The notes below the pieces were generated by a model. That model made no database searches and had not been told where the DNA came from. It saw only the letters and a list, made by a program, of their open reading frames with translations. The translations under genes were made by a program, and so were the position numbers. Shown here one piece after another: positions 35,701 to 45,700 of a DNA stretch of 64,000 nt. Numbering within the stretch: the stretch's first letter is position 1; every line of letters begins with the position of its first letter. Origin of the DNA: Candidatus Heimdallarchaeum endolithica (GTDB lineage: Archaea > Asgardarchaeota > Heimdallarchaeia > Heimdallarchaeales > Heimdallarchaeaceae); NCBI GenBank assembly GCA_021513715.1, contig CP084167.1, forward strand, positions 248,001-312,000. Reading direction: 5' to 3'.

Positions 35701-36078
35701 TTTGAGTAATAATGATTTGCCAATTTTTTTACCTTGAAAGGCAGGATCTACTCCTAAAAGAGCCACATACCAAGCATCTTTTAAATGAGAGCTTCTATTA
35801 CAATAACATACTCCAACAATTTTTTGATCTTCATCTTTTGTCAATGCAACAAATTGAGAAGAAAGATCTTTTAACGAATATTCATTCTCAGCCCACTCTT
35901 TAGTAAAAACAAATGATCCTCCAAATCCATCAGGCCAAGAATCAGAATCATTAAAAGAATTAAAGCAACGAGCTATCTCCTTGTAATCTTTTTCTGTTTT
36001 TTGTAATGGTCTGATTTCGATATTGGAGACTGGTTCTGGAAAGATAACCTTTTTTTTATTAATATTCATTTTTTTCAT
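32764..36078 (-). CDS. GNAT acetyltransferase fused to a ~900-residue beta-rich module
   Basis: Residues 1 to about 170 of this 1104-residue protein form a GNAT domain with VALLGVDPAFQGKKIGKSLL as the acetyl-CoA pyrophosphate loop and LYKRQGYKWRPDTVVYM as the C-terminal strand. The remaining ~900 residues are beta-rich. Possible Ig-like sandwiches occur near residues 230-460. A region resembling galactose-mutarotase-like supersandwiches follows, with MGVHYGYWWWSEHQ. The C-terminal half is aromatic and contains ESPPFLWDNRFFGGIAPH. No signal peptide is visible, so it is probably cytoplasmic. The combination suggests sugar or glycan binding coupled to acetylation. That is inference from fold impressions only. 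Confidence 0.7.
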   Translation of the reverse strand: MKKMNINKKKVIFPEPVSNIEIRPLQKTEKDYKEIARCFNSFNDSDSWPDGFGGSFVFTKEWAENEYSLKDLSSQFVALTKDEDQKIVGVCYCNRSSHLKDAWYVALLGVDPAFQGKKIGKSLLLKATNFALEKQARLISLHTWGGNLKAMPLYKRQGYKWRPDTVVYMENYIPQILNFPLFKPIFKQISWYDSFKPHISQEQDKEFIEKMKIYEYKFKNEKEDFELTTWIDRTIGYISGFHLKHEKEEISIKAYTPKSEAFIGVEKFPVFLEVSNNTNEEKTLDISIISSSSIILNETKTDEQIKLKPNTKIKLSFEGSFLSSTPEFDDKKFKQSLVEHYVSFKIQYSENEFNLYVGKIPKSPVKVEIFPYYLNVLPVSKTSIPFSISNFTGEKQNWTLKIKNGKYVSFLSNTIETEISIYDNLVEINAEVEKTYTTVDYIQAKIYSSELNKEIGSFDLPLLIVDKDKAIHYKINQFHYVENKYVRVKFDESPLSSNMIYIDDKKRKLKIIGNSIVLGLPFDNEGSEFYTKKLDHEIKELEHGLLLISTGLSENKTGIKVVRKLFIPHDASPLKINYELENTTDSKIENMGVHYGYWWWSEHQIQKYKIIPLKEGIYYSNLFELSLELGKDPSKLKEGWVACKYDNGFAGFLFNLEKTDKVYLDSTFPHVDYILPFIEPKTKIELPAAYFFFADDWKSIREKWSELYLSKYLVDEEDELPSPMRIYGISLGKETSIVDGLFIDKNSSKFYFNFDAFLPTAFKGEILFKEGKIYPNSIKLVGKKIARFSQSLKIDVPDSLETLKEKLMLDTGSYIDKKDISLCFYSKDKPIKKEIKEEKNKYIQVSNGLLTFRASHNFNGVAYFLSYKDQKNIFKTFWPESPPFLWDNRFFGGIAPHITQYNSWDFQDYLDLKFELLPDVRKGRLEGVGMKSEIITYSPYLKGLQVTNFYLTLPDSPFLLVQQQICNHSGVSRYFNPVININLEPSGTTEDKYYIDNGETYLTFRTQDFESEAWKHKKRETRWVAYKNKDAPYYLGVVINSKRFGYYVKPYIPNLTLSNIIAQSPLAKIKPEEKLTFETMIVFTDELEKIKPFANSNIRELMED

Positions 36079-36389
36079 CTCTTTTCGTAAATGATTGTTC
36101 TTAAAAGATTTGTATTTCGAAGAGAAACAACCTTGAAAGAAATTAATTCTTTGTGAGGGATTGTTTATGTTCTTCTAATTTACAAAAAATCTTCTCCGCC
36201 ATTCTAAACAATCACCTCTTAACTGAAGAAAGAACAATTTTCTATTATTTATTTGTTTCTTTTCAAAACTAAAACAACTAAACAAATTCAAATAAAGAAA
36301 TGAAAATCAAGTAATTTTTAAACACAAAAAATAAAAGGTTAGAAACAGATTGTTTTTTCAGAATTGTTAAATAAAACTTGTGATTTTTT
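36079..36389. other. 311-base divergent intergenic region with an inverted repeat
   Basis: No ORF with coding character is seen. It separates the minus-strand GNAT gene from the plus-strand frameshifted roadblock gene, so it holds both promoters. An imperfect inverted repeat pairs 36155-36167 (GAGGGATTGTTTA) with 36205-36218 (TAAACAATCACCTC). The arms match over 12-13 bases with one bulge and the loop is 37 bases. The rest is AT-rich with no other structure I can support. Confidence 0.5.
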
Positions 36390-36859
36390 ATGACTGATAA
36401 TCAGAAAGCTAAAAATTACCAAAGAAGAGGAAGACCATATATTAAAAATCCGATAACACAGCTTTCTATTATAGAACAAAGTGGAATGGTCCTTTTTCAC
36501 AAATCATATGTTAACACGAATGTAGATGAAGTTCTTTTCTCGGGATTTAGTGCAGCGATAGTGGTTTTTCCAGAGAACTGGGAACAAAATTATATAATAT
36601 CCAAATGGAACAGTTTAAATTTTATTTTAATGATTCAAAAACGTATTTTATTGTAGGAGGATTTCATCCTAAAGTTTGGAGAAGAGATATTAAAAAGATG
36701 ATTCAAGATATCTCTGCTGATTTAAGAGCTATTGAACTTAGTGAGATGATAAAAAAAGGAGTTTTCTACATTCCTGAGGAGTTCCAAAGTCTTATTATTC
36801 AGAGAATGAATGAATTGCAAATAAAGTATCTACTTCGTAAGAAAGAGGATAGAAGTTAA
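36390..36859 (+). pseudogene. Roadblock/longin-like gene interrupted by a -1 frameshift
   Basis: Two overlapping frames together encode one domain. The first (from the ATG at 36390) reads QLSIIEQSGMVLFHKSYVN then VLFSGFSAAIVVF. The second, in the frame containing 36605, reads KLYNIQMEQFKFYFND, FIVGGFHPKVWRRDI and helices to the stop at 36859. Joined by a -1 step at or just after the five-T run at 36565-36569, they give a ~156-residue roadblock-like protein. Alone, the first frame ends at 36656 in non-conserved sequence. Possible explanations are a recent frameshift mutation, an assembly or sequencing error at the homopolymer, or programmed slippage. The N-terminal tail is basic and low complexity (NYQRRGRPYIKNP). 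The stop is two bases from the convergent neighbour's stop. Confidence 0.65.
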
Positions 36860-36860
36860 A

Positions 36861-38693
36861 TTACTTTTCTTCTTTATCTAATTTAGGTTCTATCAATACC
36901 TCTGTATCTTGCAATTCTTCTTTTTTCTCCAACAACTCTGTTGTTTTTACATAAGTTTCTGGTTCTTCTATCATTGAATGTTCAGCATGAATGATTGAAT
37001 CGCTTTCTAAGTTAAATGGTAGATAAATTATATCTTTCTCAATATATTTCGCAATTTTATTCAAATCTGGAACAAAATAGGTGTAAGGATCATAATATTT
37101 AGGAGCCAGTAATCTACTCATATTGTATGAAGGTTTTTCATTGTCAAAAGCCAAAAATAAGTTATAAAGATAAATCTCTATTTCATCTGAATGTTGATGA
37201 CCTAGTGAAGCATATAAGTCTTCAAAAACCTCTGAAATTGTCTGTTTAAATTGTTTTATAGAGATTGTACCTATAACTAAACTTAACAAATAACCTAGTA
37301 AAGCAAAAGCAAAAGAATTTCTAGGTTCAAAAGAAGCTTTCTTAGAGACATAAATTAAATCTTTTGCATATTCTTTTAATCTATCAGTTTTATCTTTTGA
37401 AATATCAAGTGTAAGCCTTACCAGTATTCTTAAACCATTCATAGTAGGATAACGATCTTTTCCTGTTTCTGAAAAGACATAAGCAAACTTTTTTTCTACT
37501 TCTTCTAGTAGGGAATAGTCATTTAACTTTAAAGCTATTAATCCACTCCAAGGTATCAATTCTTCTAATAGAAAAGATACTCCGTCTGCTAATTGGCTAT
37601 TTATAAAATCAGGTTGATCCATCATTTCTTTATATCTTTGCAGAAAATTAAAAAAATTGATGAACACAGTTTCTCTAAGAGAGTTTAGGATATTAACATC
37701 ACCCTCTTTAAAGAACTTATAAAGGGAATAAAAACCTTTAACATAAACTTTTGTAAGATCTAATTGATAGAGAGATTCTAAAACAGTTTCATCTTCTAGA
37801 GGAGATTCGTTGTAGCCGAATGTCTTTTTTTCTGCATGCTCTTTTAAATCAGAAATATAAAAATCCAACTTATCAAGAATTTTATAGACTGTTTTCCAGA
37901 AATCTTCAGGAGTTTTAACAGCAAATGTTTCATTTTCTACATTTATCTCTCGGTCAAAAAAGAACTTTTGGCTTATAAGAAAATTGTTTATTATTTCATC
38001 GATTCCAAAAAATAGAGCATAATACATTGAATAATTTGGTTTTGAGGCATTCAACCTTCTTTTCTTTTCCAAAGCAACGTTTTTAGGAATATCCCAGAAT
38101 AAATCACTGTAGTATAAATATTGCTCACAAGCCTTCAAAGCTTCTGTTAACCAATGTTCAACATCATGTTTGTAAACTACATCCAATGTATTAACTAAAG
38201 TAAAGAAGAAACCCATGGCTGAATCAAGATAGTTTAAAATAATTACACGCCTTTTATGAAATTGATGGTGTCCCCAAGGAACATAAAGATCATCAACATT
38301 TAATGTTTGTATTCCTAGTAAAGCATTAGCTAGTGCATTTGCTGTTCCTGCAATGCTTAATTCTCCTGCTTGCCCCCACATATTAGCATAAAAAGTTGCA
38401 AAATTTAATCTGAAAATTTCAATTTCGTACCAAGGGAATAAAAGATCTGAAGGGGTCATATTATTCATTATTTCTGTGATTTTGCCTAAAATTTTTTCAA
38501 AATAATCAGAAGAAGCCTTACTGTTAATGTTAAAATCCATTGGAATCTCCGAGAGGATATCCTTCAATTCATAAATTTTTTGAGATAACAATATTTCAGT
38601 TCTTCGTTCAGAATAATATGCCCAACGCTTGTTCGTCGCAATTTCAAAGATCTCATCTAGCAACAAAAGAATTTTATCGAAGACTTCTGACAT
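36861..38693 (-). CDS. Large all-helical protein of unknown function
   Basis: The 610-residue protein is almost entirely predicted helix, with many aromatic residues (WYEIEIFRLNFATFYANMWGQ; WGHHQFHKRRVIILNYLDSAM). No signal peptide is present. One moderately hydrophobic stretch lies near residue 470 (FAFALLGYLLSLVIGTISI). The C-terminal 40 residues are acidic and low complexity. I recognise no family. It could be a helical-repeat scaffold. It is convergent with the frameshifted roadblock gene, with only one base between the stops. Confidence 0.65.
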   Translation of the reverse strand: MSEVFDKILLLLDEIFEIATNKRWAYYSERRTEILLSQKIYELKDILSEIPMDFNINSKASSDYFEKILGKITEIMNNMTPSDLLFPWYEIEIFRLNFATFYANMWGQAGELSIAGTANALANALLGIQTLNVDDLYVPWGHHQFHKRRVIILNYLDSAMGFFFTLVNTLDVVYKHDVEHWLTEALKACEQYLYYSDLFWDIPKNVALEKKRRLNASKPNYSMYYALFFGIDEIINNFLISQKFFFDREINVENETFAVKTPEDFWKTVYKILDKLDFYISDLKEHAEKKTFGYNESPLEDETVLESLYQLDLTKVYVKGFYSLYKFFKEGDVNILNSLRETVFINFFNFLQRYKEMMDQPDFINSQLADGVSFLLEELIPWSGLIALKLNDYSLLEEVEKKFAYVFSETGKDRYPTMNGLRILVRLTLDISKDKTDRLKEYAKDLIYVSKKASFEPRNSFAFALLGYLLSLVIGTISIKQFKQTISEVFEDLYASLGHQHSDEIEIYLYNLFLAFDNEKPSYNMSRLLAPKYYDPYTYFVPDLNKIAKYIEKDIIYLPFNLESDSIIHAEHSMIEEPETYVKTTELLEKKEELQDTEVLIEPKLDKEEK

Positions 38694-38797
38694 GTTATCT
38701 ACCGTCGCTAGAGAAACAAAGGAACGAACTTTATTTTAAAAGTATACTTATTGACAATTAAGAAATAAGAAAAAATAAAATTGAACTTAAAAAGATT

Positions 38798-39985
38798 CTA
38801 AGCTAAAAGAATAGATACTACGAGTATAAGTGCAATAAAAGCAAGACCAATAAAACCTCCAAATAGTAGTTGCTTTTTGTACTTACGTCTAGTTATTGTA
38901 ATTACTCCTTCTGGACAGATTTCATTACAACTAAAACATGAAATACACTTTGTATAATCAAAATAAGGTCTTTTTTCCTTTTTATCAACTACTATTGCTT
39001 GTACAGGACAGATTTTTTGACAACGTAAACATGCAATACAACCAGAACCTTTGTATTCAGGCTGTTTTTTGTTTAATTCAAAGAATATACCAATTGGAAG
39101 GAAAGAAATAAACTTTTCTGGCATTTTAAATTTATGTTTAACATCATCTATCTTTTCACCAACTATTTCTATGTCATCCAAATTACTTACTCCATAACTG
39201 TTTTCACTGGCAATCCTTGTAGTAAAAACGCGAGAAGGCTTTTCATCCATAATACTTGTTGCTACAGCATCTAAAGCTACAGCATCCTTACTTGCTAAGA
39301 TAAGATCCATTTTAACAGGAGAACCATGAGAAGGTCCATGCCCTTCCATTGCTATAGAAGCATCCATCACATTCATTACAATTTTATCTTTTAATATAGA
39401 ATAAATATCTACTAAACACTTACTGAAGCCTTTAGCAGTATTTCCTACTGCATGTATTCTTGATTTCTCCATTCCAGGTATTGTCCCAAAAAGATTTTTT
39501 ATAGCTAAAGTCACTCTTGTTAAAGTGTGAGTTTTCATCTTTGGAACGTTTATAATTACTGAATTTAGAGACAGGTTAGAGAAAGTTGTTTTTTTAAGTT
39601 TTAAAGGATTCTTTGGTTCTACCTCTGTGGACCCGTTTGATGAAATTTGACAAACAGTTACTCCCTCTTCTTCTAGTTTAGAAAAACCTGTTTTTTCAAT
39701 TACTTTAGAAGTATCAAGTCCACTACCAGATGAATCAGCAACATAAATCTTGCTTTTATAATCTTTTTCTTTTACTATTTTAATTATTGATCTTACAACT
39801 TCAGGGTTTGTAATTATAGGTATAGTTTCTTCTTCTGTCTTTTTAAAAGTAAGTATATTGGGTTTAATTAAAATATCTTTCTCTATTTTATCAGGAAGAC
39901 CACCAGCTAGTTCAATAGCTTCTTTCACTGCAGAAAGAAAGTCACCATTTTTTATTCTAACTATTGCTACTTTAGGCTTTTTCAT
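38798..39985 (-). CDS. DUF362 / 4Fe-4S ferredoxin-domain protein with C-terminal membrane anchor
   Basis: The 395-residue protein has an N-terminal DUF362 domain (VAIVRIKNG, ILIKPNILT, VADSSGSGLDT, INVPKMKTHTLTRVT, LASKDAVALDAVATSIM). It is followed by two ferredoxin clusters (CIACLRCQKICP and CISCFSCNEICP) and a C-terminal transmembrane helix (LLFGGFIGLAFIALILVVSILLA). Eight cysteines would bind two 4Fe-4S clusters. DUF362-ferredoxins are thought to be redox proteins of unknown reaction, and the anchor places this one at the membrane. It lies 27 bases downstream of the HAD phosphatase on the same strand. Confidence 0.88.
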   Translation of the reverse strand: MKKPKVAIVRIKNGDFLSAVKEAIELAGGLPDKIEKDILIKPNILTFKKTEEETIPIITNPEVVRSIIKIVKEKDYKSKIYVADSSGSGLDTSKVIEKTGFSKLEEEGVTVCQISSNGSTEVEPKNPLKLKKTTFSNLSLNSVIINVPKMKTHTLTRVTLAIKNLFGTIPGMEKSRIHAVGNTAKGFSKCLVDIYSILKDKIVMNVMDASIAMEGHGPSHGSPVKMDLILASKDAVALDAVATSIMDEKPSRVFTTRIASENSYGVSNLDDIEIVGEKIDDVKHKFKMPEKFISFLPIGIFFELNKKQPEYKGSGCIACLRCQKICPVQAIVVDKKEKRPYFDYTKCISCFSCNEICPEGVITITRRKYKKQLLFGGFIGLAFIALILVVSILLA

Positions 39986-40012
39986 AAAATCACATAATTT
40001 GTTTTACTTTTT

Positions 40013-40756
40013 CTATTTAATTTTGATTGCATCTATTGAATTTATAATAAAATCAGCGTTTTTCAAATCTTCTTTACTTGATCTTCCTGTTAAAACGCCA
40101 ATAGCAGCTAAAGCTCCAGCATTTTTTGCTAATAACATATCGTTATTATCATCACCAATTACTATACTTTTATGAGGATCTACTTCAAGCAATTTACAAG
40201 AATATTGCAACATATCAGGTGCTGGTTTAGGATTATATGGTGAATCTTCATCTATACCTAAAACAAGATCGAAATAATCTAGTAATTTACTATTTTTAAG
40301 ATGCCTTTTAGCTGCATCAGTACTATCAAAAGTGGTCATAACAATTTTAATACCTTTTTCTTTTAATGTTTTAAGAAACAGTTCAATACCAGGATAAACT
40401 TTAGTGTGTTTTGATAAGTCAACACTTTCATCAATTTCATTGAAGAGTTCAGAAATTTCTTTAAAACTTGCATTAACTGAATTTTTTCTCAAGAATTCAA
40501 TTGTTGCCCTTATATTTTCCAAACGAGGCATATGTATTCTTCCCCCCATTATTATTTGTTCATTTGAATCTAGACCCATTATTTCTAAAATCTCTTTTTT
40601 TGTTTCTTTTTCCAGATTATATCTTTTTACTAATTCTTCTGCACGTTTTTTCATTACAGGAAAATACATATCATAAGTTAGGACTGTACCATCTTTGTCT
40701 ATACAAACTAGTTCAATTCCTTTCAGTTTATTATTTTCAATTTGAAAAGTTACCAT
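40013..40756 (-). CDS. HAD-superfamily phosphatase (phosphoglycolate phosphatase-like)
   Basis: The HAD motifs in this 247-residue protein are clear. Motif I is CIDKDGTVL, with a lysine where phosphatases usually have Phe/Leu between the two aspartates. Motif II is IVMTTFDSTD, with Thr in the serine/threonine role. A downstream lysine precedes PAPDM, and motif IV is VIGDDNNDMLLAKNAG. The helical cap between motifs I and II fits the beta-PGM/Gph subgroup. I start at the ATG at 40756. A frame extension to 40819 is possible but adds a basic segment not typical of the family. The substrate is unknown. Confidence 0.85.
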   Translation of the reverse strand: MVTFQIENNKLKGIELVCIDKDGTVLTYDMYFPVMKKRAEELVKRYNLEKETKKEILEIMGLDSNEQIIMGGRIHMPRLENIRATIEFLRKNSVNASFKEISELFNEIDESVDLSKHTKVYPGIELFLKTLKEKGIKIVMTTFDSTDAAKRHLKNSKLLDYFDLVLGIDEDSPYNPKPAPDMLQYSCKLLEVDPHKSIVIGDDNNDMLLAKNAGALAAIGVLTGRSSKEDLKNADFIINSIDAIKIK

Positions 40757-40952
40757 GTGAATTATTTTTTTTATTTCAATAAAAAACTTTCTCAAATAGG
40801 ACAATATTAATTCATTCAAGTTAGAACTCTGAGATACTCAAGGTTTTTACCTATCTAGAAAGGATTAAATAAAATAGTTATCAAATTGAAATTAATTACT
40901 TATCTCAGAAAAATGTGAAAAAAAATATTTAACAACAAAAAAAAAGAAAGAA

Positions 40953-42740
40953 TTAATAACTAATAGAACCGTTTTCCTCAATCTTGATATCAAGATAGTT
41001 CTCTAAAATTCCTTTAAGTTTGTTCTTTGTTACCCTTACATCTTCTATTATTTTTCCATCTTGTAATCTTATTAGTCTGAATCCTGGCCGTACAAGGGAT
41101 AAATCATGAGTACTCATCATTATTGTTGTGTTGTAAACCCTAGCTGTCTCCATAAGCATGGAAATAATATTTCTAGCCAATCTCGAATCTAAATTAGCTG
41201 TAGGTTCATCAGCAAAGATTACTGGAGTATGTCTAGAAAGAGCTACTGCTAGAGCTGCACGCTGTTTTTCTCCTGCTGAAAGTTCTGGAGGATATTGATT
41301 TAGCCTATGATCAATTTTACATTCCTCTGCGATTTCTAGAAAATCAATTTGTGAGTAAAAGTCTTTAATTCCATTGAATATTTCTGGTATCTCCATATTT
41401 TCTTTTACTGTATATTGACTGAAAAGATTATTTACTTGACTAATCATTGCTATATCTTTGAAACGCATATTAGATATCGTTGAGCCACTTTCTTCAGATA
41501 TGTTTATTCCATCAATTATTATTTCTCCAGAAGTTGGCTTTTCTACACCTGAAACCACATTCATAAGAGTAGTTTTTCCTGCTCCACTTTTTCCTGCAAT
41601 GACTACAAAATCTCCCTTTTGGATATTGAAACTTATTCCTTTTAGAACTTCATGAGTACGTTTTCCTAATGGGAAAGACTTAACAAGATTTCTTACTTCT
41701 ATAATATTTCTATCTGATAAATCAGCTAAAAACTCTTGCTCCATTATAGGTCTAACTTCATCAAAAGAAACTTTATGTTCTTCTTCCTCTTCCTCAATCT
41801 TTTCTTCTATATCGGAATATTCATGGGTTTTAGGTAATAATTCATAAATTTCTTTCTTTGTAACATTATTAGGATTAAATAAGATTGAAAACTTCTTTGA
41901 AGGATGTATATCAAACTCAACAATATGCTTAAATTCACCAGTTTGATAAACTTCATCTGGCAATCTTACAAATTGACTGCTATCAATCACTGATTGAAGA
42001 GTAGACTCTTGAGGCTTTACAAGAAAATCAAGTTCAGAACGATCCATTTCAACGTTGACACCAACTAATCTTCCATCACGAATAATGTAACTCTTATTGA
42101 ATGCATTTCTAAATCTCAGATCATGTGTAACTACTAGAATCGTGGTGTTAAAAGCTCTATTAAGATCTTTAAATGTTTCAATGATGTTGTTAGTATTAGC
42201 AGTGTCCAATTGTCCAGTAGGTTCATCAGCGAGAATGATTTTTGGTTTTTTAGCTAAGGTAACACCGATACTAGTTCGTACTGCTTCTCCTCCAGATATT
42301 TTAGTTACTGGATTATAACGAATTCTTTCAATATTTAATGTCGACAATAGTTCATCAAGTTCTTTTCTCGCTCTTTGTCTACTTGCATATCTCATTTTTA
42401 GTGGTAAAAGTATATTCTGTTCCACAGTTAAATTAGGAATCAAGTTTTGCGCAACAAATTGATTAATTATTCCTATATTCTTGAATCTAAATATTTGCAT
42501 TTCTTTTTCTGAAAGATCAACAATATTTGTATCACCGATATATACTGAACCTCCAGAAGCTGTTTCCAATCCACACAGGATTTTAATTAATGTACTTTTT
42601 CCTGCTCCTGATGGGCCTATTATTGAAGCTACTTCTCCTTCTTTCACAAATAAATCTAACCCACGTAAAGCAGAAACCCTTACATCTGTTTCTGGGTCAT
42701 GATATACTTTTATTAGATCTTTAACATATATTCCACTCAT
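40953..42740 (-). CDS. Double-NBD ABC transporter ATPase, paralogue of the 13650-15407 gene
   Basis: Two fused LolD/MacB-type ATPase domains make up 595 residues. The first has Walker A GPSGAGKST near residue 42, signature ISGGEAVRTSIG and Walker B ILADEPTGQLD. The second has Walker A GKSGAGKTT near residue 383, signature LSAGEKQRAAL and Walker B IFADEPTANLD. The N-terminal LIKVYHDPETDVRVSALRGL parallels LLKVYYDPVTEYKVAALRGL in the other copy. The linker between domains contains an acidic run (EEKIEEEEEEHK). It starts five bases after the permease stop, so the two are co-translated. Confidence 0.92.
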   Translation of the reverse strand: MSGIYVKDLIKVYHDPETDVRVSALRGLDLFVKEGEVASIIGPSGAGKSTLIKILCGLETASGGSVYIGDTNIVDLSEKEMQIFRFKNIGIINQFVAQNLIPNLTVEQNILLPLKMRYASRQRARKELDELLSTLNIERIRYNPVTKISGGEAVRTSIGVTLAKKPKIILADEPTGQLDTANTNNIIETFKDLNRAFNTTILVVTHDLRFRNAFNKSYIIRDGRLVGVNVEMDRSELDFLVKPQESTLQSVIDSSQFVRLPDEVYQTGEFKHIVEFDIHPSKKFSILFNPNNVTKKEIYELLPKTHEYSDIEEKIEEEEEEHKVSFDEVRPIMEQEFLADLSDRNIIEVRNLVKSFPLGKRTHEVLKGISFNIQKGDFVVIAGKSGAGKTTLMNVVSGVEKPTSGEIIIDGINISEESGSTISNMRFKDIAMISQVNNLFSQYTVKENMEIPEIFNGIKDFYSQIDFLEIAEECKIDHRLNQYPPELSAGEKQRAALAVALSRHTPVIFADEPTANLDSRLARNIISMLMETARVYNTTIMMSTHDLSLVRPGFRLIRLQDGKIIEDVRVTKNKLKGILENYLDIKIEENGSISY

Positions 42741-42745
42741 TTACA

Positions 42746-45700
42746 TCACTCCAATTGTGTGGGAGAATATTTAGCGAATTCTCTACGCAAATTAAATGTC
42801 AAACTAATATACAGTATAATAGGTAAAGCCAAGAAACTTAACAGCAACGGAATTAACGGATATTGCATTGATAATGGATAGGGTTCTGCCCCATAGCTTA
42901 AAAGACCCAACATTGGTTTTATTACTGAAAATCCAAATATCGACCCTAGCAACATGGAAGGTATAATCGCAGCAATGAAACTTTCTACTGCAGATAAATT
43001 AATTATTGTCGTTACATTGATTCCCATTTTCTTCATAATATCGTGTTTAATAACTCTCTTTTCTAATATTTTTGTGGCCGTAGTAAAGCTTGAAAATACT
43101 AACACTACCACTGCTATAAATAACGAAAGTATCATTTCGATAATAAAGATATTATAGAGAGGTGTTTTCAGGTTATCTTTCAAACTATTGAAACTTTGGA
43201 CATATGCTCCTCCTGAAATCTCAAAAACTTGTTGAGCAACAGGACCTATTTGACTTTGACTCGTTGGCTTAATCAACAAAGCAGAAGAAGTTAATAATCT
43301 TCTTGTAACAACGTTTTTCAATATTGTATCAAAACATTCTGCTGTTACAATCATCATTAGCTCTTCATCTTGCTTATCTTTTTCAAGGAAGAAAATAGGA
43401 AATAGATCAAAAGTTGATATTACTGTCATTGTATGGTTATATTTATGTACAAATTTGTCATATTTTGTATCAAAAGTTGCATCAGGATGTATAAGAAAAA
43501 TCTCATCTCCCACTTCTTTCTTGTACTTTTCTGATAATGTCCTGCTAATTATTACAGTGTCTTTTGTGAGAGAAGCTAGTTGTTGCCAATTGAACTTTAC
43601 TACTGTTGTAGGAGGTTGACGTACTGTTTGCAAAAAGCTAGTAGTATTTATAACCATAATCTTCGTTCCATGATAGCCTAAATTATAATCACTATACATT
43701 GTATACAGTCTTACATAAGAAGCAGAATCTACTCCTTCTATTGCTGTAATGTTTTCTATCGAAATTCCACTTGAATACTTATGCCAATTAGGAACCATTA
43801 ATTCAGCACCGTTCATAAAGTAGGCTTGATTGGTTAGTGTTTTTTCTTTTGAAAATGGAACAATTATAGAAGGAATGATAATTCCAATAAGTAACAAGAA
43901 TATCAAGGTTATATTTTCGAAATATTTTATATCTTTGGATATTTCAGCAAAAACAAACCTGAACTTGTTTTTCTTCTCTGAATTCCAAATAACAGTTCCA
44001 ATTCCTTTCCAAATAATAGATAAAAACTTCATTAATAGTGGCAAAGCTCCTATTAAAGTAAATAGTGCACCAATAATTGTAAGATTAAGAAACAGTGGGA
44101 AGTTTTTCGTACTAGCTTCAATATAAGCTACAAAGGTTAAGTAGTAGAAAACTCCAAATATCAGCATGCCTATGAGTAGAAAACTTAGTTCTCTCCAGCT
44201 AATACTTTTAAACAACTTTGAAAGCTTACTTGGAGTTTTTTCTATTCTCCTTTCTCTTCTGACAATTAAAAGTATTCTAGGAATCGAAATAGTGAACAAA
44301 ATTAAGGCAGTTAAAAGCATTTCAACTGGAAGATTTCCTATTCTCAATTCTGTATCCATATTGTTAAATGACAGAAATCCATTTATCCTGATTAATGGTA
44401 TTGAAGTAAGTATCGCAATTCCGTAGCTTATAATTGTAGCTATAATTACTTCAAAAAATCTTATCCAGACATAAATAGAGACCATTGTTCTTCTCCTTAC
44501 TCCTCGATTTTTTAGTATAGCTACTTCTTGTTGATAACTTGAAGAGAAGAGTTCTGAAGATTCAAATATCATAAAAATTGATAACAATATAGCAGGAAAA
44601 GCAAAGATAAACAGACGTGTCATGTTATTTAAATAATAACGGTTAAAGTCAGTGAAGAAATCAATTATTTCTTGTGTGAAAACTATTGCTGAAGAAGCAT
44701 CATGACTTAATGAATAAGTAATTCCTACATGCTTTTCATATTCCTTTGATATAATTGTTCTTTCTTCTATCTTAAAGTTTGAAAATTTTAGATTAAATTG
44801 ATAAATTCCTCGAAGTTGCATATTTAACTTTTTGCTGTTTGAAAGTAACTTAAACAGATTACTATTATACAAGACTATTTGAGAAGTTTCTAGTAAGCCG
44901 AAAATGTCATTTGATTCACCTAGGAACAAACTTGTTTTATAAAGTTCAGATGTGGTTACTTGTTCAAAGATTCCTACAATTGTTAAATTGACAGTATAAT
45001 CTTTAACTTCATCTGACAAGACAGATTTTTGAGACAAGATCACACTTATATTACTGTTGAGAGACAATTCAAAATCTCTGAAAAGTGAACCTTTAATCAA
45101 GATCTCATTATCAGATTGTGGAATACGCCCTTCAGTTATAACAGAAGATAAATAAGCTTCAGAATCATCAGGAAGAGAAGAAATCTTAACTTCTTTATTG
45201 TAATCTACTGTAGGATGTTGTGCTCTGACAAAACTATAATAAGCTGATTCAATAGAAGTGATATATTTAGAAATTGTAAGGTCACTAATTATTGAACGAA
45301 TTTGAGATTTGGCTAAGCTATCATAATTTTCAGCAACTGTAACAGAGCCCTCATTGATCTTAACTATGTTTGTTACCAAACTTACACTTGCTTTTCCATC
45401 TGAAATAATGTTATTAGCAGAATAATAAGACTTAACTAAAGAAGATTGCTCACTTTGAGAAATGATTATTGCAGAACCAAGCAAATAACCTGTGATTATA
45501 AAACCAGCAAGAGTTATTAAAGTTCGCTTTTTATTGGAAAAACCTATCGTTTTAACTGTACTAAAGAAATTATATAAGTATCTGTTTATATTTAAGAAAA
45601 AAAGTATGAATTTTTTATGTTCTCCAACTTCTGAAGTATCGTAAAAGAATGATTTAATTGCTTTTGCTTTTCTTATCCATAATATTGCAAGAAGAGCAAA

